Positions 1 to 10,859 are shown, numbered from the stretch's first letter. The stretch: 64,000 nt of DNA from Nocardiopsis ganjiahuensis DSM 45031 (GCF_000341085.1 NZ_ANBA01000009.1:620001-684000); one strand, 5' to 3'. A program made the numbers and translations. Notes: generated from the letters alone by a model not told the origin.

Positions 1-1365
1 CACCGGGGCGAGACGGCCGTCGCAGTCCGCATACTCCCAGCGCGGCCCGCGGGCCACCAGGTCAGCGACCGCGCCCACCAGCCGGTCCACGTGCTCCTCG
101 GTGGTGCCCACGCCCAGGCTCGCCCGGACCGCCTGCGCGTGCCCCTCGGGGAGCAGGTGGGCGGTGAGCGGGTGCGCGCAGAACAGGCCGTCCCGCACCC
201 CGATGCCGTACTCGGCGGACAGCGCGGCGGCCAGGAGGTCCGCGGGCAGGCCGTCGACGACGAACGACACGATCCCGACCCTCGCGTGCTCGGCGCCCCA
301 CAGCGTCAGCTCGTGCACGCCCTCGATCCCGGTGAGCCCGGAGCGCAGGCGCTCCAGCAGCGCCGCTTCACGGATGTGCTGCAGGGACAGTGTCTCGGTG
401 GTGAAGGTGTCGCAGGCCGCCGCCAGGGCCACGGCGCCCAGCACGTTGGGGCTCCCGGCCTCGTGGCGGGCCGGGAGGTCGTTCCAGACGACGTCGTGCT
501 CGGTCACCCTCCGGGTCGCTCCCCCGCCGGCGAGGTAGGGGGCGGCCGCGCTCAGCCAGTCGGACCGGCCGGCCAGCACGCCGGAGCCGAAGGGCGCGTA
601 GAGCTTGTGGCCGGACAGCGCCACGTAGTCCGCACCGGTCTCGGAGAGGCTGAACGGCAGGTGCGGCACGTACTGGGCGGCGTCCACGACCACACGGGCG
701 CCCTCGGCGTGGGCCGCCTCGACCAGCTCCCCCACCGGCCAGATCTCACCGGTGACGTTGGAGGCCGCGGTCACACACAGCAGCCTGGGGCCCTCGGGGG
801 CCTCGGCGAGCGCGGCGCGGGCGGCGGCCACGGCCGCCTCGGGGGTCTCGGGCAGCGGCAGCCGCACCACCTTCCCGGCGCGCGAGGCGGGGTGCTCCCA
901 CGGGAGCAGGCTGGCGTGGTGCTCGGACTCGAACACCACCACGGTGCAGCCCTCGGGGACGGCGCGGGCCAGCAGGTTGACGGCGTCGGTGGTGCCCCGC
1001 ACGAACACGACGGCGTCGGCGGAACCGGACGCGTCGGCCTCGGTGCGCACACCCAGGAACCGGGCGACGCTGCGGCGGGCGCGCTCGTAGGAGTCGGTGC
1101 TGACCTGCGAGTGGTGCCCGGCACCGCGGTGGACGCTGGCGTAGTACGGCAGGGCCTCGGCCAGAGCGGCGGCGACGCCGGTCAGACAGGGCGCGCTGGC
1201 GGCGTAGTCGAAGTTGGCGTAGTCCACGTACTCGCCGGTGACCAGGGGGACCCCGCCGTCGGCGGTGACGATCGAGCACTCGGTGCGCAGTTCGGCGACC
1301 CGGGCCGCGTCGCGGGCGGCGGAGCGGCTGGAGCGGGTGGAGTCGAACGGGATGACAGTGGTCAT
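1..1365 (-). CDS. cysteine desulfurase-like aminotransferase class V (3' end outside window)
   Basis: PLP-dependent fold-type I enzyme of the SufS/CsdA-like class, expected to remove sulfur (or selenium) from cysteine. Seen: an N-terminal region with DYANFDYAAS, the SEHHASLLPW stretch, the PLP-lysine motif SGHKLYAPFGSG, and a C-terminal GLFCAHPL that aligns with the catalytic-cysteine motif of SufS (GHHCAQPL type). The start is an ATG preceded by AGAGG. The reading frame runs off base 1, so only the extreme C-terminus is missing. A SAM-IV riboswitch in its leader ties it to sulfur-amino-acid supply. No other suf genes are visible, so it may be a stand-alone desulfurase rather than the Fe-S assembly enzyme. 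Confidence 0.88.
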   Translation of the reverse strand, partial: MTTVIPFDSTRSSRSAARDAARVAELRTECSIVTADGGVPLVTGEYVDYANFDYAASAPCLTGVAAALAEALPYYASVHRGAGHHSQVSTDSYERARRSVARFLGVRTEADASGSADAVVFVRGTTDAVNLLARAVPEGCTVVVFESEHHASLLPWEHPASRAGKVVRLPLPETPEAAVAAARAALAEAPEGPRLLCVTAASNVTGEIWPVGELVEAAHAEGARVVVDAAQYVPHLPFSLSETGADYVALSGHKLYAPFGSGVLAGRSDWLSAAAPYLAGGGATRRVTEHDVVWNDLPARHEAGSPNVLGAVALAAACDTFTTETLSLQHIREAALLERLRSGLTGIEGVHELTLWGAEHARVGIVSFVVDGLPADLLAAALSAEYGIGVRDGLFCAHPLTAHLLPEGHAQAVRASLGVGTTEEHVDRLVGAVADLVARGPRWEYADCDGRLAPV

Positions 1366-1428
1366 GGGGCACCTCTTCTGTGGGTCGTGGGACCCACAGG
1401 GGTACGCCGGATGACGGCTTCACCTCAG

Positions 1429-1544
1429 GGGTCCGCGCTTGTCTGACACGGTTGTGTCGGGACCTGGTCCTCACCCGGGGCACCCCACCGCGGAAGGAGG
1501 GTTGCCGACCAGCTAGCCGGGGCTTGTCGCTGGTACTCGTGACC
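1429..1544 (-). promoter_or_regulatory. SAM-IV riboswitch
   Basis: Read on the minus strand, the leader begins GGTCACGAGTACCAGCG and continues AAGCCCCGGCTAGCTGG, TCGGCAACCCTCC, GTGGGGTGCCCCGGGTGA and GGACCAGG, ending near ACAAGCGCGG. These are in the order and spacing of the actinobacterial SAM-IV aptamer as I recall it. S-adenosylmethionine binding is expected to switch off the desulfurase-like gene about 65 nt downstream. Boundaries are by eye. Confidence 0.88.
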
Positions 1545-1552
1545 TGTGCCGA

Positions 1553-1558
1553 AATCTA
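1553..1558 (-). promoter_or_regulatory. -10 element of riboswitch transcript
   Basis: TAGATT on the minus strand ends nine bases before the first conserved base of the SAM-IV aptamer, so transcription would start almost exactly at the riboswitch. No convincing -35 is visible. Confidence 0.45.
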
Positions 1559-1616
1559 ACACACGGTTCGCGTGGGACGCATCCGCGCCTTCGTGTGGCC
1601 TGGACCACCACCCCGC

Positions 1617-1647
1617 TTGACACCGGCCGCCACGGCTGGGCCATACT
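1617..1647 (+). promoter_or_regulatory. candidate promoter of the DUF3870 / CoA-transferase run
   Basis: TTGACA at 1617-1622 and CATACT at 1642-1647 are separated by 19 nt, slightly long for a housekeeping sigma promoter. They lie in the divergent region about 90 bases before the downstream start codon. Confidence 0.45.
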
Positions 1648-1733
1648 GATCCCGAACTGCCCTCACGTCGCGGGTGTCCGGTTTCCCCCGGCCGCCCTTC
1701 AGGCGCGAGACTCCAGTGCGTTGGAGTTTTCGC

Positions 1734-2162
1734 ATGCCCGCAGACGAGAGGTGCCTTCCGTTGTACGGCGACGACCGTGTTCAGCAGCTTTTCCGCAACC
1801 CCAGGGTTGTGCTCATCTCCGGCTACGCCCGCCTCCCCGATTCCGTGGCGAGCCACTCCCAGTACCAGCGGCTCGGTGTCGTGCTCGCGGTGGACACCGC
1901 GGACGGCCGGATCGTGGCCGCGGACACCACCCTCCTCACCGACCTGGCGAAGGACTTCTTCCGCGCCCTCGTGGAGGGCGCCTCGGTGACCGAGGACATC
2001 GCGGAGATCGTCCAGCGGGTACAGACGCGGTACGCGGGCCAGTCCGGCGCCGCCCTCACCACCGCGCTGCGCCGCTGCCTGGAGACCTACTACCAGTTGC
2101 GCGACGGCGACCAGCTGCCCGGCGGCCCGGGTGGCCCCGGCAACCCCGACGGCAAGGAGTGA
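1734..2162 (+). CDS. DUF3870 domain protein
   Basis: A 142-residue protein matching the DUF3870 pattern: FRNPRVVLISGYARLP, then QYQRLGVVLAVD, ADTTLLTDLAKDFFR and a helical end with ALTTALRRCLETYYQL. The family has no established function but often sits beside acyl-CoA metabolism genes, as here. The ATG at 1734 is preferred over an upstream in-frame ATG at 1674 because the family begins near this point and the extra residues are Pro/Arg-rich. The C-terminus is a Gly/Pro tail. It ends seven bases before the CoA-transferase and is probably cotranscribed with it. Confidence 0.75.
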   Translation: MPADERCLPLYGDDRVQQLFRNPRVVLISGYARLPDSVASHSQYQRLGVVLAVDTADGRIVAADTTLLTDLAKDFFRALVEGASVTEDIAEIVQRVQTRYAGQSGAALTTALRRCLETYYQLRDGDQLPGGPGGPGNPDGKE

Positions 2163-2169
2163 CCTCCCC

Positions 2170-3495
2170 ATGAGTGAGACCGGCCCCGATCCCGTTCCCG
2201 ACCCCGCACCCGATGCCGGACCGGCGTCCGGACCGGAGGCGGGTGCGCCCCTCCCCCTCGCCGGGGTACGGGTCGCCGACCTGTCCCGGGTGCTCGCGGG
2301 CCCCTACGCCACCATGCTGCTCGCGGACATGGGCGCCGAGGTCGTGAAGGTGGAGCAGCCCGGCCGTGGCGACGACACCCGGTCCTGGGGCCCGCCCTAC
2401 GCCGCGCCCGCCGAGGAGCACCGGGCGGACCACTCCCCCGGCGAGGCCGCCTACTTCCTGTCCGTCAACCGGAACAAGCGCAGCCTGGCCGTGGACCTCA
2501 AGGACCCCGAGGGGCTGGCCGCGGTCCAGGAGCTCTGCGCCACCTCCGACGTGGTGATCCAGAACTTCCGCCCCGGGGTGATCGACCGGCTCGGCCTGGG
2601 CTACGGGGAGATCAGCAGACGCAACCCGGCCGTCGTGTACTGCTCGGTGAGCGGGTTCGGCCCCGAACACGAACCCGCGACCCGGCCGGGGTTCGACATC
2701 GTCGTGCAGGCCGAGAGCGGCCTGATGGCCACGACCGGTCCCGCGGACGGCCCGGCCAGCAAGGTGGGGGTGGCGCTCACCGACGTCCTGACCGGCCTGA
2801 ACGCGGCCGTGGGCATCCTCGGCGCGCTCATGCGGGCCCGCGTGACCGGGCGGGGCGAGAACATCAGCGTCTCGTTGATCAACTCCACCCTGTCCAGCCT
2901 GGTCAACCTCACCCAGCAGGCCCTGGTCACCGGGACCGAACCGGCGCGCGTGGGCAACGCGCACACCACCATCGTCCCGTACCAGGTGTTCCCCACCCAG
3001 GACGCGGAGATCGTGGTCGCCGCCGGGAACGACGCCCTCTACCAGCGCCTGTGCGCGGCGATCGGCCGCCCCGATCTGGGCGCGGATCCCCGGTACGCCA
3101 CCAATCCGGAACGGGTGGCGCACCGCGACGAACTGGTCGGGGAGCTCTCGGCGACGCTGCGGGAACGGCCCGCCGAGCACTGGATGGAGGTCCTGGTCGA
3201 GGCCGGGGTCCCGGCCGGCCGCGTCCGGGGGGTCCTGGACGCGCTGCGCACCGCCGACGCCAGGGGCGACGACGTCCTGCGCACGGTGGAGCATCCCACC
3301 GCCGGCCCTCTGGAGCAGGTACGGGCGGGGTTCCGGATGGAGCACACGCCCACCCCGATGAGCGCCCCGCCTCTGCTGGGCCAGCACTCCGCACAGGTCC
3401 TCGCCGAACTGGGCCTGACCCCGGAGCGGGTCGAGGCCCTCCTCAAGAGCGGCGCCGTCCAGCAGACCGACATCCCGCAGACCGGCCTCACCTAG
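2170..3495 (+). CDS. class III (CaiB/BaiF) CoA-transferase, probably glutarate CoA-transferase (SUGCT-like)
   Basis: A 441-residue formyl-CoA-transferase-family enzyme that moves CoA between carboxylic acids. Seen: the N-terminal LAGVRVADLSRVLAGPYATMLLADMGAEVVKVE with the expected ADMGAEV loop, the NRNKRSLAVDLK nucleotide-contact region, QNFRPGVIDRLGLGY, and GFGPEHEPATRPGFDIVVQAESG. Length is normal. The first ~25 residues are a Pro/Asp-rich extension. It lies directly before a glutaryl-CoA dehydrogenase, which parallels SUGCT, the enzyme that makes glutaryl-CoA in lysine breakdown. That substrate is inferred from context; the fold assignment is firm. Confidence 0.85.
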   Translation: MSETGPDPVPDPAPDAGPASGPEAGAPLPLAGVRVADLSRVLAGPYATMLLADMGAEVVKVEQPGRGDDTRSWGPPYAAPAEEHRADHSPGEAAYFLSVNRNKRSLAVDLKDPEGLAAVQELCATSDVVIQNFRPGVIDRLGLGYGEISRRNPAVVYCSVSGFGPEHEPATRPGFDIVVQAESGLMATTGPADGPASKVGVALTDVLTGLNAAVGILGALMRARVTGRGENISVSLINSTLSSLVNLTQQALVTGTEPARVGNAHTTIVPYQVFPTQDAEIVVAAGNDALYQRLCAAIGRPDLGADPRYATNPERVAHRDELVGELSATLRERPAEHWMEVLVEAGVPAGRVRGVLDALRTADARGDDVLRTVEHPTAGPLEQVRAGFRMEHTPTPMSAPPLLGQHSAQVLAELGLTPERVEALLKSGAVQQTDIPQTGLT

Positions 3496-3563
3496 AGATC
3501 CCGCACCCCGTCACAGCGCACCACAGATCTCACACACGCAAGCACCACGAAGGGACACCCACC

Positions 3564-4757
3564 ATGAGCGACTCCCAGCGCAGGGCCGCCGCGCCCGACC
3601 CCCTCGACTTCCTGGCAGTGGACGCCGAGCTCTCCGACACCGAGCGCGACGTCCGCGACGCCGTCCGCGATTTCTCCTCCCGCGAGCTCCTGCCGAACGT
3701 CGCCGACTGGTTCGAGGCCGGGACCATCCCCGACCCGCGCGGTCTGGCCAAGGCCTTCGGCGACCTGGGCGTGCTCGGCATGCACCTGGAGGGGTACGGC
3801 TGCGGCGGCTCCAGCGCGGTCGCCTACGGCCTGGCCTGCCGCGAGCTGGAGGCCGTGGACTCGGGACTGCGCAGCTTCGTGTCCGTGCAGGGTTCGCTGG
3901 CCATGGCGGCGATCCACAAGTTCGGCTCCGAGGAGCACAAGAACGAGTGGCTGCCGAAGATGGCCGCCGGTGAGGCGATCGGCTGCTTCGGTCTCACCGA
4001 GCCCGACTCCGGCTCCGACCCGGGCTCGATGCGCACGCGCGCCCGCAAGGACGGCTCGGACTGGATCCTCAACGGCACCAAGATGTGGATCACCAACGGT
4101 TCGGTCGCCGACGTCGCCGTGGTGTGGGCCGCCACCGAGGACGGCATCCGCGGGTTCGTGGTGCCCACCGCCACGCCGGGGTTCTCCGCCAACGTCATCC
4201 ACAAGAAGCTGTCGCTGCGCGCCTCGATCACCTCCGAGCTGGTCCTCGAGGACGTCCGGCTGCCCGCCGACGCCGTCATGCCGAACTCCAAGGGGCTCGG
4301 CTCGCCGCTCTCGTGCCTGAACGAGGCCCGCTTCGGGATCGTGTGGGGTGTGGCCGGTGCCGCCCGCGCCTGCTACGAGGCCGCACTGGAGTACTCGAAG
4401 ACCCGTGAGCAGTTCGGGCAGCCCATCGGCGGTTTCCAGCTCACCCAGCGCAAGCTCGCCGACATGGTCGTGGACGTCAACCACGCCAACATGGCGGCGC
4501 TGCGGATCGGCCGGCTCAAGGACGAGGGGAACTGCCACCACAACCACGTGAGCTTCGGCAAGTTCGCCAACGTGGCGGCGGCCCAGCGGGTGGCCCGCAC
4601 GGCGCGCGGCATCCACGGCGCCAACGGGATCACCCTGGAGTACCCGGTGATGCGGCACATGGTGAACCTGGAGACGGTGGCCACCTACGAGGGCACCGAG
4701 GAGATCCACGCGCTGAGCATCGGCCAGTCGGTGACCGGCATCTCCGCGTTCCGTTAG
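3564..4757 (+). CDS. gcdH: glutaryl-CoA dehydrogenase
   Basis: A 397-residue acyl-CoA dehydrogenase, an FAD enzyme that oxidises and decarboxylates glutaryl-CoA to crotonyl-CoA. Two family-defining features are visible: the catalytic glutamate in TYEGTEEIHAL (Glu376) and the substrate-carboxylate arginine in DSGLRSFVSVQ (Arg103), which separates glutaryl-CoA dehydrogenases from ordinary acyl-CoA dehydrogenases. GLTEPDSGSDPGSM and WITNGSVADVAVVWA are the flavin-contacting strands. The ATG follows AAGGGAC. With the preceding CoA-transferase it forms a glutarate to crotonyl-CoA module. No lysine-degradation genes further upstream are in view. Confidence 0.9.
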   Translation: MSDSQRRAAAPDPLDFLAVDAELSDTERDVRDAVRDFSSRELLPNVADWFEAGTIPDPRGLAKAFGDLGVLGMHLEGYGCGGSSAVAYGLACRELEAVDSGLRSFVSVQGSLAMAAIHKFGSEEHKNEWLPKMAAGEAIGCFGLTEPDSGSDPGSMRTRARKDGSDWILNGTKMWITNGSVADVAVVWAATEDGIRGFVVPTATPGFSANVIHKKLSLRASITSELVLEDVRLPADAVMPNSKGLGSPLSCLNEARFGIVWGVAGAARACYEAALEYSKTREQFGQPIGGFQLTQRKLADMVVDVNHANMAALRIGRLKDEGNCHHNHVSFGKFANVAAAQRVARTARGIHGANGITLEYPVMRHMVNLETVATYEGTEEIHALSIGQSVTGISAFR

Positions 4758-4833
4758 GACGCGGCGTCCCCGGGTGCCATCGGGGTCCGGAAACCATCAC
4801 AATGGGAGCATCCGAGTGAGGGAGTTGCCGAAG

Positions 4834-5301
4834 ATGGTGAACGAACCGACGAAGCGGTTCGAGATGACGAAGCTGCGGCGGACCGCCAACGCCTTCGTCA
4901 GCGGCTTCGTCAAGTACGGGGCCTGCCCGCCCGAGCTGCACCTGCTCACCACGCGTGGGCGCAAGTCCGGTTTCCTGCGCACCATCCCGCTCAGTGTCCT
5001 GGACAGTGAGAGCGGACGGTACCTGGTCTCCCCGTACGGGGAGGTCGACTGGGTGCGCAACATCCGCAAGGACGGTTTCGCGACGCTGCGCCAGGGCGGC
5101 TGGATCGAACTGGTGAGCGTGCGCGAGGTGGGCCCCGCCGAGGCCGCGCCGCTGCTCCAGGAGTACCTGAACCACCCCCGGGCCGCGGTCGTGGGCCCGT
5201 ACTTCGACGCCCCGCCCGAGGCCCCGGCGGAGGCGTTCGAGGCCGAGGCCGACCGGCACCCGGTCTTCCAGATCGTCCGGTCCACGACGATCCGCCTCTG
5301 A
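4834..5301 (+). CDS. deazaflavin (F420)-type nitroreductase family protein
   Basis: A 155-residue split beta-barrel protein of the DUF385/deazaflavin-dependent nitroreductase family. Seen: LLTTRGRKSGFLRTIPLSVL, the usual cofactor-phosphate strand, and LVSPYGEVDWVRNIRKDG followed by GWIELVSVREV. The family includes F420H2-dependent quinone and nitro reductases; the substrate is unknown here. The start is uncertain: ATG at 4834 has GAGGGAG nine to ten bases upstream, while GTG at 4816 also has GGGAG in reach. It is the last gene before a strong hairpin. Confidence 0.78.
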   Translation: MVNEPTKRFEMTKLRRTANAFVSGFVKYGACPPELHLLTTRGRKSGFLRTIPLSVLDSESGRYLVSPYGEVDWVRNIRKDGFATLRQGGWIELVSVREVGPAEAAPLLQEYLNHPRAAVVGPYFDAPPEAPAEAFEAEADRHPVFQIVRSTTIRL

Positions 5302-5320
5302 CCCGCAACAGAAGCCGAAC

Positions 5321-5353
5321 GGCCCCGGCCACCCGAGAAGGGTGGCCGGGGCC
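5321..5353 (+). terminator. hairpin terminator
   Basis: A perfect 14-bp stem, GGCCCCGGCCACCC pairing with its complement around a GAGAA loop, lies 20 bases after the nitroreductase stop. There is no T tract, as is common in actinomycetes. Confidence 0.7.
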
Positions 5354-5378
5354 GCCGTACTGAGAAGGAGCGAACGCC

Positions 5379-5756
5379 TTGTCTGTTCCCCCCGGTTCCG
5401 GCCCCACCGCCTTCGATCCCACCGGCCTGAGCGATCGCGAGTTCCTGGCACTGGTCCGCGCACGTCCGGGTATGTACACCGGCCGTTCTACCCTGGACCG
5501 GATCGTCGTCTACCTCTACGGGTACGACAGCCGGGCCCGGCGGTCCGGGGAGTCGGTTCTGCACGGGTTCGGCGCCTGGCTCGAGGAGCGCGGCACGCCC
5601 GGGAACAACCTGGGATGGCCGGATCAGGTCCGCCGGATCGCGCTCCGGGAAACCGGGTCCCGCGCTCTCGGGCAACTCACCCCGGAAGAGGACGGGATCG
5701 CCATCACCGTCCTCTTCCAGCTCCTCGACGAGTTCCTCGCCGAACGGGAGGGCTGA
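5379..5756 (+). CDS. small conserved protein of unknown function
   Basis: A 125-residue protein, mostly helical by appearance, with REFLALVRARPGMYTGRSTLDRIVVYLYGYD near the start and an acidic C-terminus. I recall similar RPGM(Y/F)-containing small proteins in actinomycetes but know no function. The start is TTG at 5379, chosen because GAAGGAG sits nine bases upstream and no ATG or GTG fits. No signal peptide or membrane segment. It is flanked by a terminator and a convergent acetyltransferase, so it is probably monocistronic. Confidence 0.6.
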   Translation: MSVPPGSGPTAFDPTGLSDREFLALVRARPGMYTGRSTLDRIVVYLYGYDSRARRSGESVLHGFGAWLEERGTPGNNLGWPDQVRRIALRETGSRALGQLTPEEDGIAITVLFQLLDEFLAEREG

Positions 5757-5771
5757 GGCCCCGTCGTCGGT

Positions 5772-6695
5772 TCAGCGGGCGGGGCGGGCGTACACGGTGC
5801 CGCGGTCGACGGGCTTGTAGCCGACGGTGGCGTAGGTCTTGGCCGGGGTCGGGTAGGCCTCGTTCGGAGTGGTGTTGATGAACACCCGGTCGCCGCCGCG
5901 GCGGGCGGTCAGGGTGCAGGCGTGCAGCGCCATGGCGGAGGCCAGGCCCCTGCGGCGGTGGGCGGGGACCACGCCGAGGGGTTCGATCTCCGAGCAGCGG
6001 TTCTCCGCGTCCCACCACACGACACAGCAGGCCGCCAGCGAACCGTCCGGGGCCTCGACGACGAGGTCGAGTTCGCGGTCGTAGAGCAGGCCGACGCGCG
6101 TGTTGTCGTAGCGTTCCCGGTTGAACCGGCTGGTCAGGTCGGGGTTGACCTCGCCCACCCGCTCGGGCCAGGGCAGGTCGGAGGGCTTCCAGGCGGTCCG
6201 GTGGCACTCCACCCGAGCCTCTTCCTCGCCCTCGCGCACCGGGCGGAGCCGGTAGCCCTCCGGAAGGACGGCCTCCTCCTCCGTGGCGGTGCGGTACATC
6301 CACTCCCCGTAGGTGTTCTGGTCGGCCACCTGGAAACCGGACCGCTCGGCGAGCGCGCGGAGTCCGTCGTCGCCCTCGAAGGTCAGCAGGTCCACGGCGG
6401 CGTCGCCGGCCTCCGCCAGCGCCCGGTCCAGGAGTGCGGCCCCGGCCTCGGGGTCGGCGGTGGCACCCACGAGGACGACCTGGCTGCGGCTGAACAGGGC
6501 GTTGGGCGCCTCGACCAGGGACCAGCCCACGAGCTCGCCGTCCCGGAGGGCCACGGTCGCGTTGTCGGAGGAGAACTCCCCGTTGGCCAGCTGCCAGCCC
6601 AGCCCGCCCGGGTGGGGCGCCACCGGCCAGAGCCGTCGGGCGAGCGCCTCCAGCGAGCGGCTGTCCTCCGCGAGGAAGGGACGGATCTCGGGCAT
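5772..6695 (-). CDS. tandem GNAT-fold acetyltransferase
   Basis: A 307-residue protein with two GNAT-like halves. The C-terminal half carries the acetyl-CoA loop IEPLGVVPAHRRRGLASAM (R/Q-x-x-G-x-A type) and the end strand INTTPNEAYPTPAKTYATVGYKPV. The N-terminal half lacks a clean acetyl-CoA motif and is likely structural. This matches two-domain acetyltransferases of the mycothiol-synthase size class, but the MshD signature is not apparent, so the substrate is open. The ATG start lies in a normal position, followed by a ~130-base gap to the next minus-strand gene. Confidence 0.75.
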   Translation of the reverse strand: MPEIRPFLAEDSRSLEALARRLWPVAPHPGGLGWQLANGEFSSDNATVALRDGELVGWSLVEAPNALFSRSQVVLVGATADPEAGAALLDRALAEAGDAAVDLLTFEGDDGLRALAERSGFQVADQNTYGEWMYRTATEEEAVLPEGYRLRPVREGEEEARVECHRTAWKPSDLPWPERVGEVNPDLTSRFNRERYDNTRVGLLYDRELDLVVEAPDGSLAACCVVWWDAENRCSEIEPLGVVPAHRRRGLASAMALHACTLTARRGGDRVFINTTPNEAYPTPAKTYATVGYKPVDRGTVYARPAR

Positions 6696-6822
6696 GGGGG
6701 CCTGCCTTTCTCACGGTGACGCGGGCAGGCTGAACGCTAGCCACCGGGGCGGGCGCGACGCCACTGGTTTTCCCGGGGCCGGTCGCCGGAACCGGCCTCC
6801 CCGGCCACCGCCCCCGGGAGGC

Positions 6823-7572
6823 TCATCCCGCCTGGGCGGCGAGCCAGTCCTCGAAGGAGGTCGGGGCGACCTCGGCGTCCGCGGCGGGCAGGAGGACGTT
6901 GCCGGCCATGGAGGCGTCGAAGATCCCGTTCTCCCAGGTCGGCACGAGTTCGACCCGGTGGCCGCGGACTGCGTGGGTACGGCGGGCCATGTCGACCAGG
7001 TCCTGGGGGCCGGGTCCGGCCACGTCCCGGTGCCGGCCCTGGGGCTCGCCGGTGGCGACGCGCGCGAGAACGTCCGCGACGTCCTCGGGAGCGACGGGCC
7101 GCACCAGCAGCGGAGCGATCCTGGCGGCACCGTCGGCCTCGGTCCAGGAGGCGACCATGGCGGCGAAGTCGTGGAACTGGGTGGCCGGGACGATCGTGTG
7201 GGGCACCGGTCCCGCCTCGACCGCGGCCTCCTGCGCGCGCTTGCCCGCGTAGTGGGGGTTCCCCTTGACCCTGCCCACGGCGGCGATCGACAGCACGACG
7301 TGATGGCCCACCCCGGCCCGCTGTTCCGTGGCCAGCAGGTGCTCGGTGGTGGTCGTGAAGAAACGGACGTTCTCGGCTTCCTCCCCCGATGTGCAGTTCA
7401 GAACGTCGATCACCGCGTCGACCCCGGTCAGGGCCTCGTCCAACCCCTTCCCTGTGAGCACGTCCACGCCGTGGCCGCGACTGATCGCGACGGTCTCGTG
7501 GCCGCCCCTGTCCAGAGCCGCCAGTGTCAGGGCTCCGATCCGGCCCGTGGCTCCGACCACCGCGACACGCAT
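6823..7572 (-). CDS. NmrA-like NAD(P)-binding SDR protein
   Basis: A 249-residue atypical short-chain dehydrogenase. The N-terminal Rossmann motif VVGATGRIGALTL (GxxGxxG) is followed by VDAVIDVLNC and HHVVLSIAAVG; the classical YxxxK is replaced by HYAGKRAQE, as in NmrA/complex-I-like members that bind nucleotide as redox sensors or act on quinones. The ATG has GGGAGG eight bases upstream. It is divergent from an Rrf2 regulator across a 68-bp spacer that carries an inverted repeat, so it is very likely that regulator's target. Confidence 0.82.
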   Translation of the reverse strand: MRVAVVGATGRIGALTLAALDRGGHETVAISRGHGVDVLTGKGLDEALTGVDAVIDVLNCTSGEEAENVRFFTTTTEHLLATEQRAGVGHHVVLSIAAVGRVKGNPHYAGKRAQEAAVEAGPVPHTIVPATQFHDFAAMVASWTEADGAARIAPLLVRPVAPEDVADVLARVATGEPQGRHRDVAGPGPQDLVDMARRTHAVRGHRVELVPTWENGIFDASMAGNVLLPAADAEVAPTSFEDWLAAQAG

Positions 7573-7590
7573 ACGCCGACCTCCCGATCA

Positions 7591-7615
7591 ATTATGGATA
7601 TCAGAGATCCACAAT
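7591..7615. promoter_or_regulatory. candidate Rrf2 operator
   Basis: A 25-bp imperfect palindrome: ATTATGGATATC, one base, then GAGATCCACAAT (10 of 12 pairs match). It is AT-rich against the GC-rich background and lies between the divergent SDR and Rrf2 genes. It overlaps the expected -35 of the Rrf2 gene and, on the other strand, a CATAAT -10-like element, so one bound dimer could repress both. Confidence 0.6.
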
Positions 7616-7640
7616 AGCGTTAATCGGATAGACTGGACAG

Positions 7641-8117
7641 GTGAAACTTCCCGAGAGTTCCGAGTGGGCGCTGCACTGCGCCGCCTCCCTGGCCCAGCTC
7701 GCCCCGGAGGACACCGTCAGTACGCGCCGCCTCGCCGAGCACTTCGGGGTCCCCGCGCCCTATCTGGCCAAACAGCTCGCGCACCTGGTCCGCGGCGGCG
7801 TACTGGCCGGGACCACGGGACCCCGGGGCGGCTTCCGCCTCGCCCGGCCGGCCTCCCGGATCACGGTGCTCGACATCATCGAGGCGGTCGACGGCGCCGC
7901 CGACCCGTACCGGTGCCGCGAGATCCGGCAGCAGGGGCGCGGAGCCCTCCCCGAGGAGGACTGCCGGGAACCGTGCGTCCTGGCCGTGACGATGCACCGG
8001 GCCCACCAGGCGTGGCGGTCCAGCCTGGCCGCGGTCACCCTGGCGGACGTCGTCGGCACCCTCGCGCCGGGGGTCCCCGACCGCACCCGGCGGCTCCTCA
8101 CCGGGGCCGAGGGCTGA
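7641..8117 (+). CDS. Rrf2-family transcriptional regulator
   Basis: A 158-residue regulator. The N-terminal winged helix is clear (SEWALHCAASLAQL, TRRLAEHFGVPAPYLAKQL and the wing GPRGGFRLARP). Three cysteines in the expected C-terminal cluster (YRCREI, EDCREPCVL) could hold an Fe-S cluster or act as a thiol sensor, as in IscR/NsrR/CymR relatives. The start is GTG at 7641. A TAGACT -10 at 7629-7634 would place transcription start at the GTG itself, suggesting a leaderless mRNA. Probable autorepressor and regulator of the divergent SDR gene. Confidence 0.85.
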   Translation: MKLPESSEWALHCAASLAQLAPEDTVSTRRLAEHFGVPAPYLAKQLAHLVRGGVLAGTTGPRGGFRLARPASRITVLDIIEAVDGAADPYRCREIRQQGRGALPEEDCREPCVLAVTMHRAHQAWRSSLAAVTLADVVGTLAPGVPDRTRRLLTGAEG

Positions 8118-8182
8118 GGGCTGCGCCGACAGCGGCCGGGCGCGACTGCTTCACGACCGCGCCGGCGGCCCGGTCGGCCTTC

Positions 8183-10720
<2,538 letters not shown>

Positions 10721-10830
10721 GCCTACCTCCCGCGGTTCCGCCCGGTGGAGCCGACGTCGCCGTCCGGCCCGCCTCCGGTGCACGTGCGTGTCATCAGGGA
10801 CAGTCGTTGACGCGGCGCCGCGGTCACCTC

Positions 10831-10859
10831 TCCCACCAGTCTAGTGGGACCGTCCCCAC
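10831..10859 (-). promoter_or_regulatory. relA promoter with overlapping inverted repeats
   Basis: On the minus strand TAGACT (10843-10838) is a plausible -10 about 110 bases before relA. It sits inside the inverted repeat TCCCAC/GTGGGA (10831-10849), and a second, GTGGG/CCCAC (10844-10859), overlaps it. The position suggests an operator, but no regulator is identified. Confidence 0.35.
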
